From Strigops habroptila (Eukaryota > Chordata > Aves > Psittaciformes > Psittacidae): a DNA stretch of 64,000 nt. The notes beneath the pieces were generated by a model. The model saw only the letters and a program-made list of their open reading frames with translations. It did no database searches and was not told where the DNA came from. Positions 8,739-20,992 of the stretch are shown one piece after another. The stretch lies in NCBI RefSeq assembly GCF_004027225.2, contig NC_044288.2:4370719-4434718 (forward strand), written 5' to 3'. Every line of letters begins with the position of its first letter. Within the stretch, counting starts at the first letter, position 1. Position numbers and translations under genes: made by a program.

Positions 8739-10248
8739 GCATCTGTACTGAAGATGCACGGTGTGTGACTCGAGCTCAGCCCAGGTCTGCATTCCCTCCT
8801 CCATGTCCCCATGCACTGCCATCTGTCAGTGGCCCCTGGACAGACTGGCCTTTCTGGGAAAGCAGATAAACTGTGTGTGCATCAGCTCTAGCCCTGGGGC
8901 TGCCAGTTGGTCAGCCCTGACTTAAGTCACCACACAAGCCACCTCCAGGAGTGTGTCATTCACGGCTTCCTGACATGGGACAACCCAATCTGGCTGTACA
9001 GGTGTCATCAGCCGTGAGTTATCCAGGGTGGATTACCCAGGCTGGGAATTAATCAGATTGCTGCTCCAGTGGCACCGGTTTGGCTCTGCATGACTGGGGA
9101 TCTGGAAGCACCTCCTGTGTGTCTGTGTGCAGGTCAAGGCATCCATGTGGGTAGGCAACAGCTTAGGAATCTGACCACCAGCATGTTGCAGACCTTCCCT
9201 TTTCCCTCTTAGGAGGGTGTTTGCAGCCTGATGCACAGCAACTCTGTGTCACCTATCATTTTATTTATGTAAGATGTTCCCTCCTCATATTTGACCCCTG
9301 ATCATCATGTACAGCTCCAGTGGCATTACTGTGATAAAATCAGGTCCCCAAAGCTCCCAAAGAGGTGGCATGGGTAGAGGATTTCTGGGGGGATTTCCTA
9401 TGCCCAAGCGATTCTCACTATGCCTTTCAGATTACAACCCACCCACTGCTGGGGGGTGGGAATTACCTTTGCATGGAGATTGCAGAACAATTTGAGTAAT
9501 AAGGTGAGCTTTGTATTTGGGTGTAGATGGAAGGACCTGAGGAACTCTATGATTCAAAGACTACTGGTTGTCCAGCTATGTCAATGCTTGGCCCTGCAGA
9601 GCTCCTGCAAGTTTCAAAGCAAGAGAGGTGTGCTGATAGAAGCTAAAGCAATTTGAAATATCATCTGTTAAGGGAGAAGCATACCTTTGAGGGACAAATA
9701 CCCAGAAGAAGCCCCTTTGCAGTCCCCCACTCACTAAAGGACAAATATAGAGAGTAGAAATGTGCAGTGGGTGAAACCTACAGCGGTGTGACCTAAACTG
9801 AGATTCAGCAGGTACGAGTTTCTGACATTGCTGTTCTGGGTCTGGCCATGGACAGATGCAGGGCAGCAGCGTGTATAAATGACCTTCACACCAGCTGAAG
9901 CTCCGTGGAGCTCTTGGCTGTATCACAGAGGATTCCTGAAGTATTGTTTTTCCAGCATCAGGTGAGCTGCTCCTCCTGCATGCTGTTGGCTTTGCAGCAA
10001 TGGACAAAGATCTTTGGGAAGATCTTGGGCTGAAAGAATCCAGATCTGAATCACTTAAGCATTTTGTTCCATGAGGGATGGAGAATGTAAAGGGCACACA
10101 GTGAACAGGAGGATCAGCTACAAAACACCAAGGCAGTCATAACGTGGCAGCAACCAGCTCCCATTTGCCTTTTTCTCCATAACCCTTCTGTCACCACTTC
10201 ATCTGCCCCTCATCATGTGAAGGTGGCACCTACATAGTGGTAAATATA
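8739..10248. other. Intergenic, nothing recognised
   Basis: No gene or named repeat recognised in about 1.5 kb. Confidence 0.5.
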
Positions 10249-10410
10249 GTAGTGGTGAATGCTCCATCCCTGGCAGTGTTCAAGGCCAGGCTGGACAGAG
10301 CCTTGGATGACATGGTCTAGTGTGAGGTGACCCTGCCCATGGCAGGGGGTTGGAACTGAATGAGCTTAACGTCGTTTTCAACCCAAACCATTCTGGGATT
10401 CTATGATTCT
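10249..10410 (+). mobile_element. CR1 LINE, 3' end
   Basis: Sense CR1 tail: GTGGTGAATGCTCCATCCCT, GTTCAAGGCCAGGCTGGACA, ATGACATGGTCTAGTGTGAG, ending GGGATTCTATGATTCTA. It closely resembles the copy at 17839. Confidence 0.92.
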
Positions 10411-11082
10411 ACATTTTGGGTATGTGAAGAAGGAAGGTGGCAGTGGGGATGGGTTGCAGCTCACCAGCCCAGCTCCCCACTGGTGGTACAGGCTCCTGGA
10501 GAGGAAGATCAACCACAAACCAGGCACAGGGGGGCTAAACAAATGTGCTGCACTCAGAGTGGCCCAGCGTCAGGTTTTGGCAGCTGCTTTTCCCTTTCTA
10601 GTGTAAGGGCTGACACGGTCTGATTCCTTTGAGACCTGTCTGGGGGGTCATGTCCACTGCCAAGGAGTTGAAAGCTTTTCTAACCTAATGTTTGACTGTG
10701 CTGGGACAGCCAATTTAATCAAATATTCACTATCAGCTGCTGGAGCTCTCTATGTCATATCTAAGAAGGAACCTCTGCTGTACATGTAATGCTTTCCTAG
10801 AAGATTTATTTGTTAGCAACCAGGAGATGAGAAAGGAATGCAATGCACTGTCATTTTTTGTGTAAGGACAATCACAGCAGTTTGCAAACCTTGAATTTGA
10901 AGCGGAGAAGTTCAGCAGAGGCCACAGTGCTATAAACACTGAACCAGGAGCAAATGCCAATGGAGTTTCTCCAGTTTGGCTTTAAATAAGTACATCAACA
11001 AGCCAAGGTGTGGAAGTTTAAATATTAAGCTTCTTGTCACCAAGTATAACTCTGTCTTACTGGCGTCTGTGGGGTGTTTGAG
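10411..11082. other. Intergenic, nothing recognised
   Basis: No gene or named repeat recognised. Confidence 0.5.
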
Positions 11083-11413
11083 ATGAGAGAACCATAAAAT
11101 CCCAGAGTGGTTTGGGTTGAAGGGACCTTAAAGCTTATCCAGTTCCAACCCCCTGCCACGGGCAGGGACACCTTCCACTAGAGCAGGTTGCTCCAAGCCC
11201 CTGTGTCCAACCTGGCCTTGAACACTGCCAGGGATGGGGCAGCCACAGCTTCTCTGGGCACCCTGTGCCAGCGCCTCAGCACCCTCACAGGGAAGAGCTT
11301 CTGCCTCAGAGCTCATCTCAATCTCCCCTCTGGCAGGTTAAAGCCATTCCCCCTTGACCTTGACTACATGCCCTTCTAAAAAGTCTTTCCAGGACTGTCC
11401 TGGAGGTCCTTCA
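11083..11413 (-). mobile_element. CR1 LINE, 3' portion
   Basis: Antisense CR1 of about 330 bp with an intact 3' end at its left side. It runs from the AACCATAAAATCCCAGAGTG block through the GGTTGCTCCAAGCCCC and CGCCTCAGCACCCTCACAG blocks to the diverged CTGGAGGTCCTTCAGG block. It belongs to the same young subfamily as the copies at 12831, 20806 and 35169. Confidence 0.92.
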
Positions 11414-12830
11414 GGAGATCTGAATCCAGGTGCCACATTATCCATGTGGCCAGCTCTGGAGAAACTGGGTTTGCCATTAACTCTGTGTGACACGGGAGCA
11501 GAGGAAGGGCAGGCTGTGCCTCCGCTCAGCTCTCCGGGAGCTGCCAAAGTGCGTGTCTCGCGTGCGAGCTCACTGCACACGTGCCAGGGCCGCACGGCTC
11601 CCTGCATGCACCGATAGCGACTCACCTGCCTGGGCCACTACACGGTGCAAAGGTGATGGAGACCAGAGCAGGGCATGGAGGGGTTTGGTGCTTCCTCCCA
11701 AGTGGCAGACGCAGCCAGGCCAGCAGCTGACCTCAGCGCTGGTGTGCTCCAGCCACTGAGCTGGCTTGCCCAGCTTGTAAACAACTTCTTCTAATGGCTT
11801 TTTTTCTCCTCTGGGCTAATCTTGCTCTGTGGGGGCAGATAATATCACTGGAATTTTTCCAGTGTCCTTTGCAAGCGCCTCCTGCTTTGGACTTTGGCTG
11901 AGACACGAGCTTCCTCAATTGCTTTCTCTTGTTTGCTTTCCTCTGCCTCGCACCCCTTGTGCTGGCTGCTCCCTGCTCCGCACCGCGCCGTGTTCTCCAT
12001 CTCGGGGATGGAGACGAGCCTGGCACAGCCGTGTACCCCCCGGGATGTCCTTGTGGGGCTGGCAGGGAGCAGGAGGGGCCCTGGGGTCTGGCCTCTCCTC
12101 ACTGATGCGGGCAGAGCTGGTGTAGGACTTGGCAAGGTCCTGCTCAGAATCCTGGCTCTTTGCCCTGCAGCTTTGCCTTGCTCTGCTGTGCTTGTGCCAG
12201 TGCAGCTGCTCTGGGCTCAGACCTGTGCCATGGCAGGCGTTGGCTGCACTTTGGCCTCAAAGGGCTAAAAGGCTTCTAGTCCTGAGGCAGAGCCAACCCC
12301 AGTTCAACTGGGTTGGTACCTGACCCCCAGCCATGCACAGCCTGTCCCAACTGCTCACAGATCCCGCTTACCACCCCCCGAGCCCGCAGGGACCTCCCGT
12401 GTGGGGTCTGGCCACAGAAAGTCAGCCCTGCTTTGGAGCGAGCAGTACCCAGCCATGGATGCATGGCCTGAATGTGGCCCCCAGGGTGCTGCTCCGGGGC
12501 AGCAGGGGCAGGCAGCTGCCAGACCGGTTTGCCTGCACGGCCTCTGACGTGGTGCGGGGCCACGCACGTCACCAGCTCCTGCCTCAGCCGCACGTGTCCC
12601 CTGTGCTGTTACCCTCCACAGCACAGCCAAGGAAACCGGGGCACTGACCCTGTCCTTTTGCTGGCCACAGGCTGGGCAACCAGCATGCACAGGCCTTGCT
12701 AGTGCTCCGTTGGTGCTTCCTTCCTTTCCACCTTGGAGTTTTCCGGGTTTCCATATGGTGTCTGTGGTCCACGGACTGCGAACGAGCACACCGAGCTGGC
12801 TGTACTGTCAAAGGGATGGTCCACATGCAG
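11414..12830. other. Intergenic, CpG-enriched
   Basis: No gene recognised. CpG is clearly more frequent than in the surrounding desert, particularly at about 11510-11640 and 12330-12610. Open frames of up to 144 codons occur on both strands, but they overlap one another and none has recognisable motifs. Confidence 0.5.
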
Positions 12831-13040
12831 TATCACAGAATCAGAGCATCACAGAATGGTTTGGGTTGGAAAGGATCTTAAAGCTCATCCAGTTCCAACC
12901 CCCTGCCACGGGCAGGGACACCTTCCACTAGAGCAGGTTGCTCCAAGCCCCTGCGTCCAACCTGGCCTTGAACACTGCCAGGGATGGGGCAGCCACAGCT
13001 TCTCTGGGCACCTTCTGCCAGTGCCTCAGCACCCTCACAG
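12831..13040 (-). mobile_element. CR1 LINE, 3' end
   Basis: Antisense CR1 with a short doubled tail (ATCACAGAATCAGAGCATCA), then the young-subfamily body. It is truncated at a CACCCTCACAG block on its right side. Confidence 0.93.
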
Positions 13041-15570
13041 CACAGGGCTCTATTCTTGCAGTCCCTTCAATCCCATGACTATCCTGCACAAGTTCCCCCG
13101 TGTGTCCTTTTCCCTGTTAAAGATAAGCAAAGGAGTAATCCCCCCTGATGTGAGCAACCCACAGGTCTGCTTCAGGTTAAGAAGGTACTTTGCCTGAGGC
13201 CTCTCTCCCATTGCTGCCTGGGCACATCTTCCTGCCCATGTGGCCTCTCTGGATGTCCTGGTCATTGTGGTCTCCCTCAGGCTGTATTTGGAGCACAAAG
13301 GGACAGAAGTGTGCTGTGGTTTCTCTGGCAAGGAGCCTATTGAGTCAGGCACTGTGCGTTCAGGCTGCCTCTTCCTGCATCCCCATTCAATGCCCTGTCT
13401 GTCTGCCAGTTCCTCCCATGGAGGAATCCCATGCATGGCAGTGGGATTGGTGGAGATGGACAGCAGTGGGGCTTTCCCATGTGAATGACTGCTCCTGGAA
13501 GGCACAGCATGGAGTCAGAGAGCTTTTAGGTCATTTCTTCTTATCTCTTGGTGCCTGCGTTGCTGCTGTCTTGAGGCAGATTAACTGGTGGCGGTTTCTC
13601 TGGTCTGCTCAAGTTGCCTCATGCAACTGTCATGCATTTGGAAGAGTGGAGTAGTTAGGGCTGTGGTGGGGATTCTTCAGGGGAGGGGGAGCTGTAGTGC
13701 GGTGATCCTTTCATTATCATCAGAAATAGCTATTGCTGTTTATCTGTCTTCTCTTTCCTTCATGTTATGCAACCTCCTTTGCACATGGCAGTGGTTGTTT
13801 TCCCTGGGTCGATGTAGCAGCGATGCTCTGCCTGGTATTTCCAGACCCTCATGGCTATGACGGTGCTTCTCCAAGCTCATTCCTGCTCCTCTCACTCCCT
13901 TGACTGCATCAGCGTGCCCAAGTGCTTTTCCATTTCCTAACCAGTTGGAGTGTTGAGCAGGGGCCGTGGTGAAGCCCTGGTGAGCTTGCATTGGGCTATG
14001 TGCCCAGTGGTTCCGGTTCGCGTGGCCAGAGGAGGAATGGGGCAGATGACTCAGGGCAACTGAAAGTTCAGTCCTGGGAGAGCTCCTGGGATCCAGGTCG
14101 CTGGGACCTGTTCCTCAGGTTCCTATTTTTGTTATTCATCGGCTCAGTATTCCTGAAAACAAATCCAGTTGTTGTCACCTGGTTGGCATCACACAGCATT
14201 GGAGGGTGGAGGGTGTCCATGCACAGTGCCTGTTTGTGTGGCTGGATTTCAGCTCTGCTGTGGCCATGGGCAGTTGTGCCAGTCCCATGGCTGCCTCCAG
14301 CATGACCTGCTCCCCTCGGGCTGTGCCGCTGGGAACAGCCCCAGTTCCGCCTGGGGACCAGCCTTCTCCAAAGCCAGGGCAGAGCATCACAGCCTTTGCT
14401 GTCAGAGACCTCCAGGCTCTGTAGCATGTGGCTGCAGCTTTGTGCATGGAGGGTTGTGCATGGCAGCAGTCAAGGGGCTTTGCTGGGCTTTGTCCTCCTC
14501 CTGGGCCCCTCCTGCATCGGGGGTGAGCTGTGCTGGACCCTTGCTCGGGCTGTGGGCTGATGGCCATCTCTTGAATTGTCACTGGGTTGGGGTAGGATGG
14601 GACAGAGCTGTGCAGGGGAGTCGCTGCTGTGTGAGGGGTAAGAAAATGCTGGTTATATAGAGAAGGGAAAGAGCTGACAACAGTCTGCTAGTGAAACCAG
14701 GGATTTCACCGATACAAATTGTTCATTTAATGGTAGAACTTCTAAATGAAATGATTGCTTTATTTTGAAGAAATAAAGAAACAACTTTTCTTGAATCATC
14801 CATTCTCCTTCTTACCATGGCGCAGAACCTCCTTCTGAGCTCAGAAATAAAGAAGAAAACATCTGTGATGACAGAAACACCTCTGTGCATATCTCACTGA
14901 GCAGCCATCCTGCTCCTACCTGCCTGGATTTTAGTCATCTGGTCATGTCACCAGGGTGGCAGTGCCAGTAGACTCAAGCAGCACTGCTGGCCTGGTGCAG
15001 TGGACATGTGCCAGCTGCCTGGAGGCCAGCCAAAGCAGCAGGACCTGTGGCCAAAGGAAGCCCAGATCTCACATGGACACATTTTCTTTGTACATAAGGA
15101 AAATGGTTTGGATGCTTCAGTGAGTTATCAATTTATTGGGAGTAACCTGAAAACATGTGCTACCCGAAAATGTGCCTTCCTGGCTGGTATCCACTGAAAT
15201 CCATGGGAGCTTTTGGCATATGTGATGTTAAGAAAACAGCTCGTGTTGCTGCTGCCATTGTCAGGATTAAAGCGCAATTGCCCTTTTTGGGAACACTGAT
15301 TGCTGAAGGCATCTGTTGTGTAAGGGACAAGCTGGTGAAAGCAGCGGAGTGCCAGGCAGGGAGAGAAACCGTCCTCCTGTTTGCCACAGGCCATGCTGTG
15401 TGCTTTTGAAAGGCGTTTTTAGTTCTTTGCTCTGCATTGTGCTCCTCCTGCCTGGGCTGCAGGGAAGGTGGTTTGGGGATAGTTGGTGCTGGTGGGTACA
15501 GGGTGAGACGCAAGAGAGCTGGATGGCAAGGAGGTCCCTGGCTTGGTGCAGGATGCAGAACTTGGAAACC
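13041..15570. other. Intergenic, nothing recognised
   Basis: About 2.5 kb with no recognised gene or repeat. The part around 14680-14820 is AT-rich and low in CpG. Confidence 0.5.
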
Positions 15571-15765
15571 TGTGCCAGTGCCTCAGCACCCTCACAGGGA
15601 AGAACTTCTGCCTAAGATCCCATCTCAATCTCCCCTCCGGCAGGTTAAAGCCATTCCCACTTGTCCTGTCCCTACAGGCCCTTGTCCAAAGCCCCTCTCC
15701 ATGTTTCTTGTGGCCTCCTTTAGGTTTTGGAAGACTCTTATAAGGTCCCCCCTGATCTTGAGATC
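15571..15765 (-). mobile_element. CR1 LINE, internal piece
   Basis: Antisense CR1 lacking its 3' end. It starts at TGTGCCAGTGCCTCAGCACC and runs through CATCTCAATCTCCCCTC and CCTGTCCCTACAGGCCCTTG to the TTATAAGGTCCCCCCTGA block. Confidence 0.88.
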
Positions 15766-16731
15766 CACTTGAGCTTCCACGCACTTTCTACTTTTGTGGG
15801 GGATGCCTCAGTGTGTTCTGCTGCTGGTATATTTGCAACCTGCATTACACAGCTGGACCATTACATGTGCCCATGCCCTTACGCTCTGACCACCGTGACA
15901 CCCAGCACTGGGTCAGAGAGGTGCCCATGGGCTGTCCATCTGCCCGCCCCTCACTGCATCCATCTGCTCTGGCTGGGTCTGTGCTGCCCAAGAGGTGTGG
16001 GACACGTCAGTGTTTGGTGTGGACCTGAGCTGTGCCAGGGAGAGGGAACGTGAGGTGTTCCTGGTGCGATGTGGTACCCCCAAGGCCAGGACAAAGCATG
16101 GCAGGAGGTTGGGAGGTCTGCTAGAGATGACCTGAACTGCTGCAACCATGGTGTTTGGGCAGTGCAAAGGGTGAGCAATGAATTAACCATGCAAATGGGG
16201 GAAGGGAGGAGAGGGGGCCCTCCCCCACTGGCTACTTTTGTGGGGTTAAAAGAATGAGCAACTTTTGAAGCTGGTGACAGCAAAGAGCAGGAAGAGGAGA
16301 CGTGAGGGGTTATAAATATCTGACTCTCAAGGGGCAAAGCAATGAGATACTAGTTTCCATGAACAGGCTCCTGGAGTGTGACACCCTCTTCCCTCTCTAG
16401 CGTGGTTGTGCTCCAGATAACAGAAACCACTGCTGATTTCCTGAACTCACTATCTTTGTCATAAAAAAAACCCCAAACAGCAGCAGTTTATAAATAAGGC
16501 TTAGAAAAAAACCAGAGCTGCTATTCTAAGAAGCACCAAAAGCAGCAGCTTTCCCAGCGCAACACTTCGGTTCTGGTTCACAACAAAGTTAAGCCACTCC
16601 AGAAAGAACCCTGAAACCTTTCACTAAGAGGAAAGGAAAGTGGGGCTGAGCTGCAGAGGAGGCACTGGAAGAGTTCTTAGAGGGACAGGCCAACGGGAGC
16701 AGCTTCCCTGCTTCTGCTGGCGCCGTGCTGT

Positions 16732-16762
16732 GCTCACCTCTTCCTCCCAAGAAGAGGTGAGC
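16732..16762. repeat. Perfect 12-bp inverted repeat
   Basis: GCTCACCTCTTC and its exact complement GAAGAGGTGAGC are separated by 7 nt. Such a stem would fold stably in either transcribed strand. No poly-T run follows it and no gene is adjacent. Confidence 0.8.
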
Positions 16763-17125
16763 TCATCTCTTCCTTCACCAGAGACCTACCTGCATCCTGG
16801 CAGGAGCCCGTGGACACAGCTACCTGCTAGACCAGGAAACACGTCGCTTCTTGCTCTGCTTTTGCAGCCTGTGACCTTTCAGGGCTCTGGGTTATATACT
16901 GATATCAATGAATAATACCCATGTTGGGGCCAGATGCTGAAGAAACTATTAGCAAGACAGCAGGAGCTGAAATGAATGCAGGAATGTCTGCTGAATGCTT
17001 CCTCAGAGCTCACCATGCCCCTGGCCACGGGGTTAACCCTGTACTGGGACGTCTGGGTACTCCTGCACCTTCCCTGGGATGGGGTATATTACACAGAGGA
17101 CTGCTGTGAAGGTGAAGGACAGATC

Positions 17126-17149
17126 TTTATGCCATGCTTATGGCATAAA
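17126..17149. repeat. Perfect 10-bp inverted repeat
   Basis: TTTATGCCAT and ATGGCATAAA are separated by a 4-nt loop. It is AT-rich and short; its function is unknown. Confidence 0.75.
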
Positions 17150-17838
17150 ACTGACCAAGAGGCTTCAGCTGCAGGAAGGAGGATTCACATTAGACCCAAG
17201 GAAGATCTTCCTGCCTGGAGACAGCTGTTCATGTTGTAAGAACTTTAAAACAGGACAATACAAGGATAGCTGAGCTATCTGGGGTTGGAGAGCAAACCTG
17301 TCTTCACCCGAGGTCCCTTCTAGTCCCAAGTTCAGTCTGTGAGCTTCTGTGGTCCAAGAAGACTGTAGGGTCTCTTGGGTCAGTGTCTGCTGAGTTTCCA
17401 GAGTGGAGAATCTGCCTTTTGCTACTCGTATGGAAGTTTTACAGTTCAGGCCAAGAGAGAACCCATCACCAAGCTGCCTGCTGCCATATGGAGCTCTGGG
17501 TGTTCTGAAGAAGCTTCTCCCAGGGAAGGAAAAAATGACTGTGCAGACAGCTGTGTTGTCCAAGACTTGTCCTTTTTTGCACTTTGAGTAGGTTCTTGGT
17601 AGTTCTTGATGTCAGGGTTTCACACTGCTGCACCTTGATAGCACTTGCCTGGCTTATGGACCTTCCCACAGCCAGAGCTTTGGGTTTCCACAGGGCAATA
17701 CCCGGGGTTTTGCTGTTGCTGAAAGCACGATCAGACCCATGCAGGACAGGACAGTTTTATGCTGGAGACTTCAGAGTGTAGCAGGGAGCAGAGCTTCAGG
17801 GTCACCCGCATCCCACCCTCCCACCCCCCGATCTGGGT

Positions 17839-18086
17839 TCAAACTGAAACAGGAGAAGTTCAGGTTAGATATAAGGCAGAAGTTCTTCCCTGTGAGGGTG
17901 CTGAGGCGCTGGCACAAGGTGCCCAGAGAAGTGGTGAATGCTCCATCCTTGACAGTGTTCCAGGACAGGTTGGACAGAGCCACTGGGTGACATGGTCTAG
18001 TGTGAGGCATCCCTGCCCATGGCAGGGGGTTGGAACTGGATGATCCTTAGGTCCTTTCCAACCCAAACTATTCTGTGATTCTATGA
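17839..18086 (+). mobile_element. CR1 LINE, 3' end
   Basis: Sense CR1 of about 250 bp: AAACTGAAACAGGAGAAG, AGTTCTTCCCTGTGAGGGTG, CTGAGGCGCTGGCACAAGG, GACATGGTCTAGTGTGAGGC, ending TTCTGTGATTCTATGAT. Confidence 0.93.
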
Positions 18087-20805
18087 TCTCCAGAGAGGAG
18101 TGAAGCCTGGCAGAGTCCCACCTCGCATTAGAACAGCCCCTGCTCTCGGTGCAAGAACTGATCATTTCCGACATGTGGCCAGCTCTGGCTGTGCAATCTC
18201 CGGGCTTTTGCAAGCTACAGTATTGACAGAACAAGGAGTTAAACAAATACTATCTTCTGCTGTAACGTTTGTTATTGTAGGCCACAAACCACAGGCAGCT
18301 TGGCCTGGCTCCAGGAGAGCGACCTGCGTAAATATTCCCATGTTAGCGGTTATCTCCAAGATGCAGCCTCAGCCTGAGTCTTTCCCGGAGAGAATGGAGA
18401 GATAATGGTTCACAGGCAAAGGCAGAGCATCTCAGAACACTGCCAGCAGAAGCTGGGGCCATGGAAACCTGTTCCCTGTGCTCCAGGGCTTCATCTTCTG
18501 CAGCTCCCAAAGCCAAGCAGGACTTTCCAGACAATACATATGCATGAAGAGAGGGGCAGCAGGCTAAAGGAGGGTGTATGAGGTATCTGCTGGCAGCCCC
18601 TGCGGGCTCAGCTATAAGGAATGACACTAGCAAAATGGCAAAACCCATGCCAGGTTTGAATTCTGCCACATCAAAAACCTTTCCTATGTTCCCTGCTGGA
18701 ATATTGGATATTGGAATCGTTAGCTCACTGCAGCCAAGACTATTGATGGGTTCTGCTAATCCAGAAAAAGGTCCTAAATACAGAGCTGTAGCACAGATTT
18801 CATATATGTTTCATATATTGTGTCTATAAAGTAAAATGCTGTTTGGTGTAGTCCGTCTTGGTTACCTTCCTGATGCCCCTAACACTACAGATGGATGGGA
18901 TGGGATGGGATGAGTGGAGAAAGTGCAGATGGACGTAGTTATCTGCCACCTCCTTTCTCAGAAGCAGGACAAGATGCTGAACCCTCAGGGCTTTCTGCAG
19001 TCATGTTTTCAGAGGCATGTATGCAAGCCTGGGTGCTCCCCTGGAGATGAATGGCCACTCTTTGTGAATGACCATTCATAATGACTGAGGAGGAAGTCCT
19101 CAGCTAGGGCAGATAACTGAGGGTGGCTCAGATTCAAGCACTCTTGGTCCCCACAAGAGGTTGTCCAGTTCTCATATATCTCCAGCTGCTGAAGGTGTGT
19201 AATGACTGAGCACACGACCCCGTATCACAGTTGAGTTGCCCTGTGGACTAAGGCCCCAATGCCAGGAATTGCACAGCTGCGTATTTTAAGATGAGATGCC
19301 CCAGTGCTGAGCATTTACCTCCCAAAGATCCAGCAGGTTGCAATATGGGAATAGAAACCCTGGCTTGCCTTGCAGGGATGCAGCAATGATAGAAGTATTG
19401 GTGGTTGCTGGAGTGGAGGAGGATGCAAGTCTCCATGCATGGTGCTGCCTGCATCTGAGCCCTGGTATTGTGCCACATTTCTCCAAGGGAAGCAGGTTAT
19501 GAAAGAGTTGAGCCGTTAGAGTCGCTTTCACTTAGCTGGCACTCCGGCTGCATCGGCTTTTGGTCCCTGGTTCCCTTTCTGCTGAAAAAAACAACAGTGT
19601 TTTGTTGGGTTTTCTTTTCTCTCTCATTTTTGTGATCCCAGGAATGTGTTTCCTTTCCAGTCATGTGGCCTGCACCAGCTCCGGGCTCCAATGCAATTGA
19701 AAACTGCATGTAAAGAAGGTTGAAAACTGTAGCCCTCCAGAAATGAAAATCCTTGGACCTGTCCTGATGGGCTTTGAGCACGATCTGATTTCACGTGGGC
19801 ATGGGAGGCTCTTGGGGTTCACTCCTGGACTGGTATCACTGCAATAGATCTGATGTGCTCAGAAGCAGTGATGATCTGACACCCAAAATCAGCTCTGTGG
19901 CCCCTCTGAAATATCTGTGGGAGGGCAGTGAGTGCTGGATCTAATCCTGCTGTGGCCATGCCTCTCATATCCTTGTCTGCCCGCAGTGCCAGGAGGCAGC
20001 TTCACTGCCCAATTGCCAGAGCCCGGAAATACTGATGGAGAAACAGTGATGCTGTTGCTGTCTCTCCTCCTTGGAATGATGCTGGAGGAGATCCCTCTGC
20101 ATGCTCTCCCTAAGCTGCAGAGCCAGGACACAGGAGGAATGAGCAAAGAGCATTCTCCTGGTGGACTACGTTTTCAGACACAGTGAGTTTGCTAAACATG
20201 AGAGCCTACCTGCCTCCCACAAATGGGTCTGATTTAGGTGGAACAGCCCATGAGACAGGAAGGCCAACAGCTACAGTGGAGACAGCCATTTCCAGTTTGG
20301 CTGGTGTCTTGTAGGCTGCTCAGAGAGTTCACTGCAGGACATAGTGAAGAGTGAGGATACCTCCAGGTCAGATGGAAATCAACTGGAAATGAACACTGCT
20401 GAGCTTGGAAGTGGTGTGATGTTAGGGCCAGACTGGTTGGGAAAAATTTCCTGGAACTGGTATTGCCTCAGCCTATACAAACCTACCAAGAAATCATGGA
20501 ACTGGGCCAAATGGAGCAGAATTCATTCAGGAAAGAAAAGTTCAGAGCTGTAATTGGACCTGTTTCAGAGCTCTTTGGGAGTGAAACATTTCCATGTTTC
20601 CTTTTGAAGTGGATGTTTTGAAATCTCAATATTTTCCTGCTTTATGTGATTGCAGAAAATCACTTAAAGGAAGGTTCAGAATAGAAACGGAAACTCAGAA
20701 TTACCTAAAATAATGAGTGCAGAATTGTGTTTATATGTTTTTTTATTCCAGTTGAGATCAAAGTCAAACTCTGTCATCTTGAAATCCCTGGTGGAAGGGA
20801 TCCCT
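18087..20805. other. Intergenic, nothing recognised
   Basis: No gene or named repeat recognised. A short GGGAT run (about 18896-18912) is the only simple repeat. Confidence 0.5.
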
Positions 20806-20992
20806 GTGGCCCAGAGAAGTGAATGCATGTCACTTGTCCAGAGCAGCTGTGGCTGCCCCATCCCTGGCAGTGTTCAAGGCCAGGTTGGACACAGGGGCTT
20901 GGAGCAACCTGCTCTGGTGGAAGGTGTCCCTGCCCGTGGCAGGGGGCTGGAACTGGATGAGCTTTAAGGTCCCTTCCAACACAAGCCAGTCT
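20806..20992 (+). mobile_element. CR1 LINE, 3' end
   Basis: Sense CR1 of the young subfamily (GGCTGCCCCATCCCTGGCAG, GGACACAGGGGCTTGGAGCA, GAGCTTTAAGGTCCCTTCC). About 25 bp of foreign sequence (about 20821-20843) lies inside the CCCAGAGAAG/CTGTGG junction. It ends without the usual ATTCTATG tail. Confidence 0.92.

Larger units (their letters stand above)
15766..17838. other. Intergenic with hairpins
   Basis: No gene recognised. It contains two perfect inverted repeats (16732-16762 and 17126-17149), listed separately. A weak CR1-like stretch near 17305-17355 is too diverged to call. Confidence 0.45.

Noticed and set aside
11188-11379. Recurring peptide resembling NLALNTARDGAATASLGTL at several places
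   Set aside because: It is the antisense translation of CR1 tails and appears wherever CR1 copies lie, so it is not a gene family.
14949-14967. CTCF-like CACCAGGGTGGCAG
   Set aside because: Spacing between the AG and GGC parts is one base too long for the CTCF core.
17305-17355. Possible CR1 3' end (GAGGTCCCTTCTAGTCCC)
   Set aside because: Only one block matches and the expected tail is absent; too diverged to call.
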